Shown here: positions 12,841 to 22,849 of the stretch, in pieces
Layout of the letters: each line of letters begins with the position of its first letter
How positions within the stretch are numbered: the first letter of the stretch is position 1
NCBI GenBank assembly: GCA_022059125.1
Contig: JAEUWY010000002.1
Span: 3,038,001-3,102,000, forward strand
Reading direction: 5' to 3'
DNA from: Corynespora cassiicola
Lineage: Eukaryota > Ascomycota > Dothideomycetes > Pleosporales > Corynesporascaceae
Length of the DNA: 64,000 bases
Program-made: the position numbers and the translations under genes
The notes under the pieces: model-generated
Database searches by the model: none
Told to the model about the DNA's origin: nothing
What the model saw: only the letters and a program-made list of their open reading frames with translations

Positions 12841-13500
12841 ATGGAAGCCACGCCCAGCCTACCGCCCCCCTACCGCCAAATCCGCGCCAAGTACGACGAC
12901 GCCACCCTCACCGTCTACCAGGCCTACAACCACGGCATTGCGACCGCCGCTGTCCGAGCCCAGCGGCTCGACGCTTCCTCCAGCTTCAGTACCACCCGCA
13001 TGACGTGGATCAAGCCGTCCTGGGCATGGATGCTGTACCGCAGCGGCTACTCGTACAAGGACCCTGGCCAATCCAACATCCTCGCCCTTGACCTCAAACG
13101 AGACGTCTTTCTCGGCCTGCTGCGCAAATCCGTCGTCGAGCGCGGCCAAGTTGGGCAGAGGAAAGGTGTGGCGGAGAGGAAGAGGAGCGAGAATGTCAGG
13201 GTGCAGTGGGACCCTGAGCGAGATGTGCGGCTGGAGAGGCTGCCGTACAGGAGCATCCAGATTGGGGTTCCTGGTGCGCTGGTCGGCGAGCTGGTTGATG
13301 GCATTGTCAAGATTGAGGATGTCACCGAAGTCGCACGGGAATTGAAGAGGCTGTTGGACGATACAGAGACTGGTCAGTGGGTTGATACGGAGCTTGTTAG
13401 AAGAGGTCTTGTGCCCGAAGAGGAGGAGTTCGTGGTCGATGCAGAGCTGAAGAAACTGCTAAGGATGGAGCGGGAAGAGGAGGTTGAATTGGATTCTTGA
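12841..13500 (+). CDS. DUF4291 family protein (219 aa)
   Basis: Single exon. The N-terminus has the family core: PYRQIRAKYDD, then VYQAYNHGIA, AAVRAQRLDASS, and TTRMTWIKPSWAWMLYRSGY. The middle reads VRVQWDPERDVRLERLPYRSIQIGV, also typical. I recall DUF4291 being placed near the ADP-ribosyltransferase-like superfamily; that is from memory and no activity is shown here. The ATG at 12841 sits in a good context (aaaATGG) and is preferred over the in-frame ATG at 12808, which has a poor context. The C-terminus is acidic. Convergent with the FAD oxidase, with a 163-bp gap. Confidence 0.85.
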   Translation: MEATPSLPPPYRQIRAKYDDATLTVYQAYNHGIATAAVRAQRLDASSSFSTTRMTWIKPSWAWMLYRSGYSYKDPGQSNILALDLKRDVFLGLLRKSVVERGQVGQRKGVAERKRSENVRVQWDPERDVRLERLPYRSIQIGVPGALVGELVDGIVKIEDVTEVARELKRLLDDTETGQWVDTELVRRGLVPEEEEFVVDAELKKLLRMEREEEVELDS

Positions 13501-13663
13501 ACTTCCATAGCTGGACCGACACAAAACCTATTTTATGATGGCCATCTTTAAAGATTATACAAACACAAGGGATATGAATCCAAGGACAAGATGTACTATC
13601 CCTACTCCGATGTATCCATGCCAGGCTCAGCTATGGCTCACAAGTATTACAATCTGCAACCAA

Positions 13664-15503
13664 TCAGGCTGGCTGGAGGCCGATTTCAGTACCCGGAGCC
13701 GGATAGGTATTTCCAGTCAACTCCTGCGAGCCAAACAAGAAATCACGATCCACCGTCAAATCCGCCAGATGCCAGCGCTCAGTCGGCGGCGGGAGCAGAC
13801 TCGCAGTCAACGGCCGCGGTTCTACCAAACACGCCCGACCATCCACAACGTGCATGTGGTCGGCATTGATGCCTGGACTGACCCAGAGCGTCATGTTTGG
13901 GTCGTATTTGCGCTTGATCTCCGAGAGACGGGCGTAGTTGCTTCCCCAAAACGCAGACGACCAATTTTCCTGGGTCACGCTGGCCTATGGACTGGTTAGC
14001 GGTCGGTTTCTACGAGTGATAAGAGGCTTCTTGCCTCATTAATGTAGGTGCCCATGTCGGGAGCGAGCTCCCTTAGCCCGTCGGCGTTCGTCGTGTTGGT
14101 CTTGTAGGCAATCACCAGCGCTGCCGCTCGCCTCCAACCTGGATTCGCCGCCACATCCGTCCCGTCCCCAACGTTTTGGCCCGGTGCCATGATTTGCACG
14201 CCGAGACTGCCACCCGTTGTGCGGAGCGCATACGTAATGTTTGGGCTAGTCAAGTGCTCCGGTGCCAGGAGGCGGCTGTCGTACGGAATCAAGCCGCGGT
14301 CGTATCGATGCTCCGCCGACGTAGGCTGACTCACGAGCTCGCCATAGGTCCCTTCGAAAAACTCCCTGTAGCTGGAAAATTCAAAGGGTCGGGTTTGAAA
14401 AGGGGTCATACCGGGCATACTCTGGACTTTGTCGAGAATAGGGCCCCAAAACTCGTTTGCGTTGGCGATGCCGGACTGCTTGCCTGGGTGAATCGCAAAG
14501 CATCGCATATGCGTCGGAAAGACATAGTAGGTTGCACTGATGCCGTGCTCATGGAGGACTGGCGCTTGACTGAGGAGATATTCGAGTGCAGCGCTCATGG
14601 GCGTGAGTCCGGTCGTGGGATCTGTCTCGTTCAGTGTGGAGTTGATGTACCAGTTGAAGCCGGTGATTGGAACGACCGGGTGCGCCTTCCAAGTCGCCTG
14701 CACGACAACTCCAAACGTGCCACCACCACCGCCGCGAATGGCCCAAAACAAATCGCTATTGACTTTGCTGTTGGCCACACGAAGCTTGCCATCGGGCGTG
14801 ACAACCCACGCTTCGAGCCACTGGTCGACGCCCAGCCCATACTGCGCAGTCATGGGCCCGTAGCCGCCGTTTTGTCCCCATCCTCCGCCGACGGCAACGG
14901 TAGCTACAGGTCCAGTTAACATTTGTAAGCAGGTAGCAAACCACAAGACTTACCAGCTCCACCGCTTACAGTGAAGAGTCCAGACGGCGATACCGCATAG
15001 TTTAGAGGAAGCCCAGCGAGGGCCGGCCCAAACGAGACCGCGGCTTGCACGCCATCCATTGGAGTAATGACATTCGCCTCGCCTTCAAGCGCCACGAAAG
15101 GAAGACCTTCCTCTGTGGCCTCATATGATTCCATCACATGAGCCCCCTGGAACAACGAGAGGTCGATCATGAGACCGGAGCCTGCATCGCTGCGAGCAAG
15201 CTGGTCGTGACCGGTCGTCAACACCGTAAGGCGAACGTTGTGCTCAGTCGCAAAACGGACGGCACTCTGCACATCGGCGACGCTCTTGGCCTGCAGACGG
15301 TAGTTGACTGTTGGCCCCCATCGATCGCTGCCGTTGGTCGCGACAACGCCCGGTAGCGCGGCCTCCCACACTTCCGGGGCGGGCCAGTCAACGTCAGTGT
15401 TGAGTTTCCGGCATCCGGGTGGTGTTGTGGTCGTGTTTGGCTGAGCATGTAAGGACTGTGAAAAAAAGATTGTTGCAACTTGCAACAGATGAGAAAGCTT
15501 CAT
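13664..15503 (-). CDS. Secreted FAD-linked oxidoreductase, berberine bridge enzyme type (579 aa)
   Basis: Exons 14954..15503, 14035..14903 and 13664..13984; total 1740 nt. There is a hydrophobic N-terminal signal peptide (MKLSHLLQVATIFFSQSLHA). A FAD-binding domain with TTGHDQLARSDAGSGLMIDLS follows (the His of GHD is the likely covalent FAD link) and then AVGGGWGQNGG. The middle has WAIRGGGGGTFGVV, a hallmark of the PCMH/BBE family. The last exon has the BBE C-terminal signature SAFWGSNYARLSEIKRKYDPN. Such enzymes oxidise small molecules, sugars or alkaloid-like substrates outside the cell; the substrate cannot be told here. The second intron (13985..14034) uses a GC donor (GAG|GCAAGA) with a normal CATAG acceptor. 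A TATA-like sequence lies just upstream of the ATG. Confidence 0.88.
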
Positions 15504-15553
15504 CGTGTGGGTCTGTCCGCCACTGGTGGAAGTAGATCCGGATACAAGATGCT

Positions 15554-15563
15554 GCTTATATAG
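15554..15563 (-). promoter_or_regulatory. Probable TATA box of the FAD oxidase gene
   Basis: CTATATAAG on the minus strand, about 55 bp upstream of the start codon at 15503. The position suits a core promoter with a short leader. Confidence 0.45.
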
Positions 15564-16141
15564 AAACAGTCTTGGTACATGTATGAGTTCATATCGACGG
15601 TGATCTTACCCTGGACTGGAATAAAAATAACCCTTTCGGTTTCGCTCTCGCTGTGCTGCCATGTGTCGTCATTTCGGCCCTTTCAATGAAGACTGCTAAC
15701 AACTAGATATGCACAGCCTTCAATTAAGCTGACTTTTTTTTTTTGTTAAGATTGCAGGTAGTAAAGGCGGCTGCCAGGGCACAACATTTGCCATGAAACG
15801 TCCATGGGAACCACACGTTGATTCTACATTTCGATAACCCCAAGCGACTTCTGTGTGGACAAAAAGGTATGGAAGCTATCAAGAATGTCCATACTGATAG
15901 GGACTATCAATTAATATTCCTCATGGAGTGCTGCCTTTGGCCTCCAGTGTGAACGATGCCTGTACAAACGAGGAGTCGCAAAGGGGGTGGAGCTAACAAC
16001 CACGCGCTGCGCTAATACATTGAGACAAGCTCGACAAGCAAGACAAGACTTACGCAAACAACCAGAAAGCTTGCTAGGTTTGGCAGCCAATGAACTAATA
16101 ATGCAGGGCCTGTCTTCTCCATAACGGCAGCACTCGGCAAT
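15564..16141. other. Intergenic upstream region of the FAD oxidase, no gene seen
   Basis: Contains a T-run (15734..15744). A short minus-strand open frame reaching 15911 shows no family feature. Confidence 0.45.
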
Positions 16142-16793
16142 TAGCTGGTGAGTGTTGAACGAATTTCCGTTTCCTTCCGTACCATCCTCCATGCCAGGTT
16201 CATGAGATCTTCACAAACCGATCCTTTCTTTAAACAAAACTCGCATGGGTATGCTTGGGGTTTCTCACACACCAGCACATCCCCCGCCTGGATTGTCGAA
16301 AAACAGTGTTGATCCGGTCTCGCACTCGGTCTCGCTCGGTTTACACCAGCTCCCCTTTGCTGCCTAAGCGTTTCCCACTTACAAATGATTGACCGGACCC
16401 GGATGCTTTTGTTTTCCGAAAAAATAATAATGTAAATCCAGATCCAGCTCGTTACCTGACAGCGAGGTAGCAACTCCAGAGTTCATTTGAGGCTTATCGG
16501 AAAGATTCCAAGCAAAAGAGACGCACTTGAATCATCAAACAAGGCCACCTAATTAGGTACAAGATGGGATGTACCATTTGAGATTTTGGCTTAACGATGC
16601 ACATTCCTCGCAACACGCCCTCTCGAGAATTGAAAAAGCGCAGTGCTGGAAACATGGCATTCTTTTGGGCTGTTTCCTCATCTACCAAAAGATGCTCATC
16701 GGACTCAGTAAGCGTTGGCTTGAGGCCAGAGCAGATCTGGTACAGGTTCCAGGCCTCCGAAACGGGAATAGCGTGGGACATCGGCACGATCAC
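16142..16793 (-). other. Possible small or degraded gene, low support
   Basis: Two minus-strand stretches look more gene-like than chance. At 16793..~16570 an ATG opens a polar, balanced sequence (MIVPMSHAIPVSEAWNLYQ...). At about 16142..16290 there is a Cys-rich stretch, VCEKPQAYPCEFCLKKGSVC, ending TLTS and stop. They lie in different frames and would need one or two introns (a GTACAT donor at about 16570 is possible), but I found no convincing full model. It could be a real small gene with a zinc-binding motif, or a relic. Confidence 0.22.
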
Positions 16794-17224
16794 CTGGGCC
16801 GAGAGCTAACGCAGGGCGCTTCGGGCTGACCTACAACAACAACATCACCTCACCCCAAGCATCTCCAGACGATCCGACCTAAAGTGCGGGTAGTGCACCG
16901 GAATACGCATCCCTAGCCTTTCTATACACGCCGCCACGGAGTACCCGAGCCCTCGTGGCCGATGAATTAGGCACGGCCCGTTGTGGCAAAGCTGTGCCGC
17001 TTGCTATCCTGCTTTGCTCTACTCAGCCTTTTCAAGTTTGTTTTTGTTTTCCATGCCTGAAAATCTACAAGCACCCCCTTTTTCCGATTGAGGACTGTTT
17101 TCTTTCTTCTCCATCAGCCCATTTTCGCCTGGCATCCTCCAAAGGGTACGCCACGTAACCTTTGTTCGGCGCACGGCTCCCTGCATCGCATGCACCAGTC
17201 CTGGTGCATCTTGGTCTCGCAATA
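16794..17224. other. Intergenic, no gene seen
   Basis: Upstream region of the following plus-strand gene; pyrimidine-rich close to its start (tttctttcttctcc at 17099..17112). Confidence 0.4.
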
Positions 17225-18549
17225 ATGTCGGCCGCGGAAACATACGCATGCTTCAATAAGCATGGGAAGCGGAATGGCCACTACTTTTCGGCCATGCACC
17301 TCTACGACTGCGGCGTATGGATCGGTTACCTAGCTCCCGAACGCCATGGGGAACGATTCAAAAACTTGCCCTCTTTCAACGAGCTCAAAACAAACTCCAA
17401 AAGATACCAGGATGCTTATCCTCCTGCCATCCCGGGTAAGGTGACAGAGGGGCGGCGAGAGGCCATCTGCCGAGCGTGTTTCACAGAACAGCCGGCCACC
17501 ATAGAATTGATGGAGATATCCTTCACCCCCAGAAATGTAGGCACATGTAAACCCCACATCCGAGAGCTTTCTGACATGTGCTCACGAAGAAACTCGTCAT
17601 CATGCGTCTGGATGGCACGGACAAGGACGGGATGTTTTGCATCCTCGTCCCTCAACCCAATGACCGGTCCTTGGCCGGATTGCAGCCCTACCGGCCCTAC
17701 GAAATAACCAATGATGGCAGAGGCTACGACCTTGTAAACAATTTTTGCCTCTTGGTTCTCCGTAACAAGAGCCAGCATCTCGGCTTGCTCGAGACGGCCA
17801 ACGAAGTGCTCACCAACCAGGCTCCCAGCATCCCGGAAACCGAAGAGTCAACCGAACGGACCAACAGCATTTCCCCTATCCCTTCTCACATCTTATCCGA
17901 CATGGTTTCGCCTGCAGTAGCCCAACCGATACCCTCTGTGGGCTCCTCTATAGCCATACCCGTGTCCATTCCTGAGCCCCAACCTATGCCTTCTCCCATG
18001 CCCTCTGTGGTTTTCACCGAGCACACCATCCGCGTCCCCGAAACCAATGGTAATAACAAGCGCCCGGCCCCGCAAGACGACGACCAAAACGACCCCCCAC
18101 TAAAGCGTCACGACGGTGAAGTTACGCCCGTCTCTAAGCGCACCACGCAACCACCGGCCACGCCCATTTCTACAGAGACGACGGCAATTCCTCCGAACCG
18201 GGATCTTGTGGCCTCTCAGTCCCAGCGCGTGCGCATAATCTGGAACCAGGTCATCGACGACACTGAATACGAGTACATCCACACCATGTACGAGTGTGAC
18301 GACTTCAAGGGCCTGCAGCGCTTGCTGGCCGAGGACTCGGAGCATGAGCCAGAGGCCGCCCAGCTCCTGGCCGAGGCAAGGCTGTGGCGTTTTGCGTTCC
18401 AGCTGCCGGGGGCTAGGAAAAAAGTCACTACCCTTCGCACGGAGAGCGAGGTGGGATTTGAGCGCCTGCAGGATTTGCTGGCGAAGAGCTCGGCGCTCGA
18501 GGCTGATTTGAGATTGCAGATCGACTTGCAATTGACGATTCTGAAATGA
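17225..18549 (+). CDS. Orphan fungal protein (423 aa)
   Basis: Exons 17225..17536 and 17590..18549; total 1272 nt. The apparent frame change near 17577 is explained by a 53-nt intron (GTAGGC donor, CTGAC branch at 17571, AAG acceptor). The N-terminal ~190 residues look folded and contain ICRACF (CxxC), YDCGVWIGYL, and LVIMRLDGTDKDGMFCILV. The middle is Pro/Ser/Thr-rich and disordered, with a basic KRPAPQDDD stretch. The last ~110 residues are predicted helical and charged, with Leu heptad-like spacing, so a coiled coil is possible. I do not recognise the family. It is convergent with the Ish1-repeat gene. Confidence 0.65.
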
Positions 18550-19642
18550 GGTGTCGGACAGAAGTACATTCTTGTATGTCATCGAATAGGGAGTGGATAG
18601 AGGGCTCCGTGGAGGGCGAAAGGAGGACGCGCCAGACTAGCCCCGTCCGTCAAGCAACCTCGACGGGGGGTACCAAGGATATAACCAGCACCCCGAATCC
18701 ATCCACGCAGCCACGACACCAGTTTGACGGGTAGTATGGGCGACTGCAGAGAAAAATTCCACGCTGGTAGGCCTGGAGAACCATGCCCTTCTCTGGGTCA
18801 GCGCTGCATCTGCCTCTCAACCAGCACCTGACGGGCAGCGTCCGGCACACAATCACAACGCCGGTCAATCCCGAAGCTGATCATCCGACCAGAGAGGTTT
18901 GTGTATACGGATGTCAAAGAAGCAGGACAGACGAAACGCCTTTTGTACATCAGGGCCTCTACAGACAAGGTGGTTCTCCAACAGCGGGAAGAGAAAACAA
19001 CCGAGTCAGCTAGGGTTGAGAACTCGCGCGAGTCGCATATATGTATCCATGTGTAGATGTACGCTCAAAACCCCATTTGACACGACTATGATCAAGAATC
19101 TTCGTCACTTTTCGTAGCTCACACACGGTAGCATCCATCATTATCATCATGATCCATAAATGATCCATTCCAAACGTCAGGCACAGCACGGCGCAGCACA
19201 GCTACGACGAGCCAAGCCAAGCTACATACGCCCATCCCACCACGCACGCTCAGAAAACAAACCTAGGAGGAGAAAAAGGGACAAGAAGACAAGAAGAAGA
19301 AGAGAGAAGAAGAGTAAGAGGTGTCCCACGAAACAGGGACGTTGCTAAAGCCCGTAGAGCCCACCCATCCATCCCATCCCATGTGACAACACTGAATAAT
19401 AATGAACCTTTTTGTTGCCTGCAGACTAGTCATACAGAGAAAAGCCCCTCACGATCCATTCATTCCACCCTCGAAGAAAAGAAAATTGCCAAAATCATCG
19501 TAATCACATCAAGAATCCACGCCGGGGACAGTCGCGGTGACGGTCTCACCTCTTTCAAAGCTAGTAGGAGGCTATAACGGCCGACGGCAACAGATAGCGC
19601 ATGTCAAGTCGACCACCGTCTCGAGACACGGCGGAGAAGCAC
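18550..19642. other. Intergenic between convergent genes, no gene seen
   Basis: 3' regions of two convergent genes. Contains a purine-rich tract (19263..19320, aagaagaaga type). Open frames are short and compositionally unlikely. Confidence 0.5.
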
Positions 19643-20970
19643 CTACAACTCCTCCTTGACGCGGTCGGTAGCCGCCTTTGCGCTCTCGGCGGCAGCATCG
19701 TAGGCCTTTTGGCCGGCCTTGGAGGCCTGAGACGAGGCGCTCGAGGCCGACGCAGAGGCAACCGACGACGCAGACGAAGCCGAGGCAGAGGCCGAAGCGG
19801 AGATGCTGCTGGCGCTGGCCTCGTAGCCTGTGGCCAGACCAAGCTGAGCCTTGACCCAGTCGGTGTAGCCGGCAAAGCCGTTGGTAGCCTGGGCCTGGGC
19901 ATTGCCGGCCTTGGAGGTGGCAGCTCCGTAGGCGCTGGCGGCCGAGGCGGAGACGTTGTCGCCCCAGAGCTGGGCGCGGTGCTTGCGGGCGAGGGCGAGG
20001 AGCTCGTTGCGCTTGGAGCCCTGGGGCACCTTTACGCCGTTCTTGTCACACCACTCCTTGATCTGGCTGTCGGACCACGAGTCGAGGAGGGCGTCGCTGA
20101 GGCTCTTCTGGGCGGCCTGGGCCGAGGCGGCGGCGGAGCTGTAGGCAGCCTGGGCGTTGAGGCTGGCCAGGCGAGAGTTGCGGCGGATGTTGGCGATGAG
20201 GGCGTCGCGCTGCGACGGCTGTGGCACCTTCCAGCCGCGCTCGTCGAACCAGGCCTTGAGCTCCGAGTCGGACCAGGACTCGTACAGCCAGTCGCCGGGG
20301 TAGGAGGTGGTCTCTGAGAGCTTGTTCGCGGCGGACTGGTAGTTCTCGCGGACAGCCTTGAGAAGAGTATCACGCTCACGGGGCTGGGGGACGGGAATGC
20401 CATGCTTGTCGGCAAAAGTCTTGAGCTGGGAGTCAGTCCATCTGGAATGGATTAGTAAACTGCACACTCGAAAATGTGATAAAAGATACGCACGAGTCGA
20501 AAATCCATTCGCGGACGTTGCCATAGGCCTGGTTGGCCGACTCCTCAGTCTCGGTCCAGTACTCCTTGACCTGCTCGGCCAGGCTGGCCGCGTTCTTCTC
20601 GGTGCCCTTCTTCGCCTGGGAGCCCTTGAGGGTGAGGTAGTTTTGCAACGTCTGGGCGTCCCAGCTGTTGTAGGGCGTCACGACCTTGTCGTTCCAGTTG
20701 TTCTTTACCAGGTTCTCCAGGTCCTTGCGGTCTGCAGGCGTGGGGTAAGGCACATTGTGGTCGGACAGCCAGCGCTCAAGCTCCGTCTCGTGCCACTTGT
20801 TGTACACTGCTGACGGGGGTTAGCAGGCTGCCATGGTGAGACGCACGGTTGGCCGTGACATGGGAAAAAGTGACCGTACGGTACGCACCAGCTTTACCAA
20901 ACCAAGTGCTCGCCACGGCACCCTGCGCGGCGAGACCCACGACGAGCGTGGAGGCGAGTGAGAACTTCAT
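19643..20970 (-). CDS. ISH1: Ish1/Msc1-type stress-response protein with five Ish1 repeats (397 aa)
   Basis: Exons 20889..20970, 20494..20806 and 19643..20441; total 1194 nt. Signal peptide MKFSLASTLVVGLAAQGAVA. Five ~40-residue Ish1 motifs follow, each opening with W-x-[DE]-[ST]-[EQ]-[LI]: WHETELERWL, WDAQTLQNYL, WTDSQLKTFA, WSDSELKAWF and WSDSQIKEWC, four of them with a V-P-x-P or similar turn. These are SAP/HeH-like modules found in S. pombe Ish1 (nuclear envelope/ER, stress-induced) and yeast Msc1. The C-terminal ~110 residues are extreme Ala/Ser low complexity, then an amphipathic KAGQKAYDAAAESAKAATDRVKEEL helix. The product should enter the secretory pathway (ER or perinuclear space). 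Convergent with the orphan gene ending at 18549. Confidence 0.9.
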
Positions 20971-21813
20971 GCTGAGGGTGAGTACGAATTGCGGACAAAT
21001 CAATTGAAAAAAGGGTGAGAGGCTGCAGAAAGGAGCAGGAAGGTCGAGAAAAGTGAACGAGTGTGGGAGGGGAGCGCGTCTTATGAGGGGGGACAAAGCT
21101 TCAGCTCACTGACGTAGTTGTCACGTTTGAGCGGGCAGAGGGCGTAGCTTGTGTGCACACAAACAAGGCGCCTGCAGCTTGCGGACTCGCCAATGGAGGG
21201 CCCCCACCATGGCCAATGAGCCAGCCGGATCGCTCCTTGTTTCGCGTCGTTGGCCTGCGGAGTGCTTCGAGGTCACGATCGCGTCAGTGTACCGACAGGG
21301 TCCCGTCTCCACTGCGATCCGGCGCGCGGGCTGGAACGGCTGGATGACGCCGTGACGTCCTCTTTTTTTTTTTGCCTCGCGCGACGGGCAGCGAGGGCAG
21401 AGCCTGCCGGTGACGCCGCAACTGCTGTCGTGGGCGTGCTGTGCTGTGGCCCCCAAATGGCGTCGCTTACCATGGCATTTTGAAAATTCCCATCTGTCAT
21501 CGCGTTTTGCGGGGATGGCGCTAGCCACTGACATCATCGCCCGGCAAGCTCCACTTTGTTTGCACCGCGTCAGATCACTCTTTTTTTGTGCAACAGCCAT
21601 ACCGTCGTATGTGTCGCTGGATAGTATTGTCAACACCATGCACGCAACGTGTGTTTCTGAATTGATGAACACTGGCAAAAAAAAATCATCTCATTGATTC
21701 GCGTACTTCCTGTGCATGCAAAGACTACACCCCAGTCAAAAAGACTAGCCTCGGGGATCGGAAACTCTCCAATTCGCGCCAATCCATTCAATCCAAAACG
21801 TACTCACCCAACC
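20971..21813. other. Intergenic, no gene seen
   Basis: Promoter side of the Ish1-repeat gene and 3' side of the next minus-strand gene. Short T/A runs only. Confidence 0.5.
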
Positions 21814-22407
21814 TCAAGGCTGATTGTCTCGTCCACCTTGACCTGTTCTCACGTTAGCCTCCTTCCACGCCGGCATCAAGTATCACTACTACTCACCCGC
21901 CCAAAACCCCTTCGACACCTTGTCTTTCCGTGCATCCTCATTGCTAACCTGCTCATGCGCCCTCTCAGCCCTCTGCTCCATCTCTTCATTGTGCTTTCTG
22001 ACCCCTTCATCCCGCTCCCCCGGGGGGTTCTCATTCAGGATCTTGGGCTGCGCACCTTTGACTGATCCACTCCCCGAGCTTTGCTCTTGCTTCTGGCTCC
22101 CTCCCTTCTGCGACGACGACGACGACGACGAAGACGATGGAGAACCCTTCTCGTTGGGCGAGGGGCTCTTTCCCTGGCCGACCTTGGGTGGCGGCGGGCC
22201 CGGGTGCTCGAGGTTCTCTGATGGATTCTTGCCCTGCTTCTGCGGGTTTTCGCCGGCGGGGTTGCCCTCTCCGCTGCCGTAGTCTTGGTGCGCCAGGCGC
22301 GTCTGGATGCGGGCTCGTGGGGCCGTCGACAGTACTGGCCTGAGGGCCGCGGTGCGGAACATGGTCGTGGGTCGGAGGAAAGACATGGGGGGCTTGTCCT
22401 GGTGCAA
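21814..22407 (-). CDS. Small mitochondrial-type protein of unknown function (179 aa)
   Basis: Exons 21897..22407 and 21814..21842; total 540 nt. The intron (GTGAGT..AACAG, 54 nt) is supported because it joins KGFWAG to QGGRDNQP and stop, a C-terminal ending I associate with a conserved fungal family. The N-terminus is basic and Arg/Ser/Ala-rich without acids (MFRTAALRPVLSTAPRARIQTR), a likely mitochondrial presequence. Starts at 22407, 22386 or 22362 are all in frame; either of the last two leaves the presequence at the very N-terminus. The middle is Gly/Pro/Lys-rich with a nine-Ser run. Function unknown. Confidence 0.7.
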
Positions 22408-22849
22408 TCGATGGGGGGATTGAAATCTGGGGTCGAACTGGGCGGGAACTGGAGCTATGTAAGTGTCGTGGTTTGTTCTGGGCTAGAGTCGAGCTATGCT
22501 GGAGCTTGCGACGTTCGATTCGATATACATGACATCATCATGTCACCATTCACGCCAAGAGGGAAGGCGTGGAGATCTCCAGCACCTCCATCGCATCACA
22601 ACGTCACTTCGGTTTCACAGACTCGCTCCTGCCAATCGTGTCAACGCCAGTCCAATTAAGATGAGTAGTGACTAAGCTCAGCTCGCTGTATCAGGGGTAT
22701 CGTGCTCGAGCGTAACTATCCAAGAGGTATCCAAATCATTATCCCAAAAGTCCCAAAATATCGAAGCAAAATGCCTTGCCCCCCGGATACCCATATCATG
22801 TCGTTCCTTACCGATATGTACCAAAATGTACAGAAAATTAACACATGGA
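22408..22849. other. Intergenic, no gene seen
   Basis: Promoter of the preceding gene and 3' region of the RBR ligase gene. Nothing else recognised. Confidence 0.5.

Noticed and set aside
17547..17589. Frameshift or pseudogene in the orphan gene at 17.2-18.5 kb
   Set aside because: A 53-nt GT-AG intron from 17537 explains the frame change. The other donor at 17547 creates a stop codon at the junction.
19601..20317. 238-codon Gly/Val/Leu-rich open frame on the plus strand
   Set aside because: Antisense shadow of the Ish1 repeats and the Ala/Ser tail.
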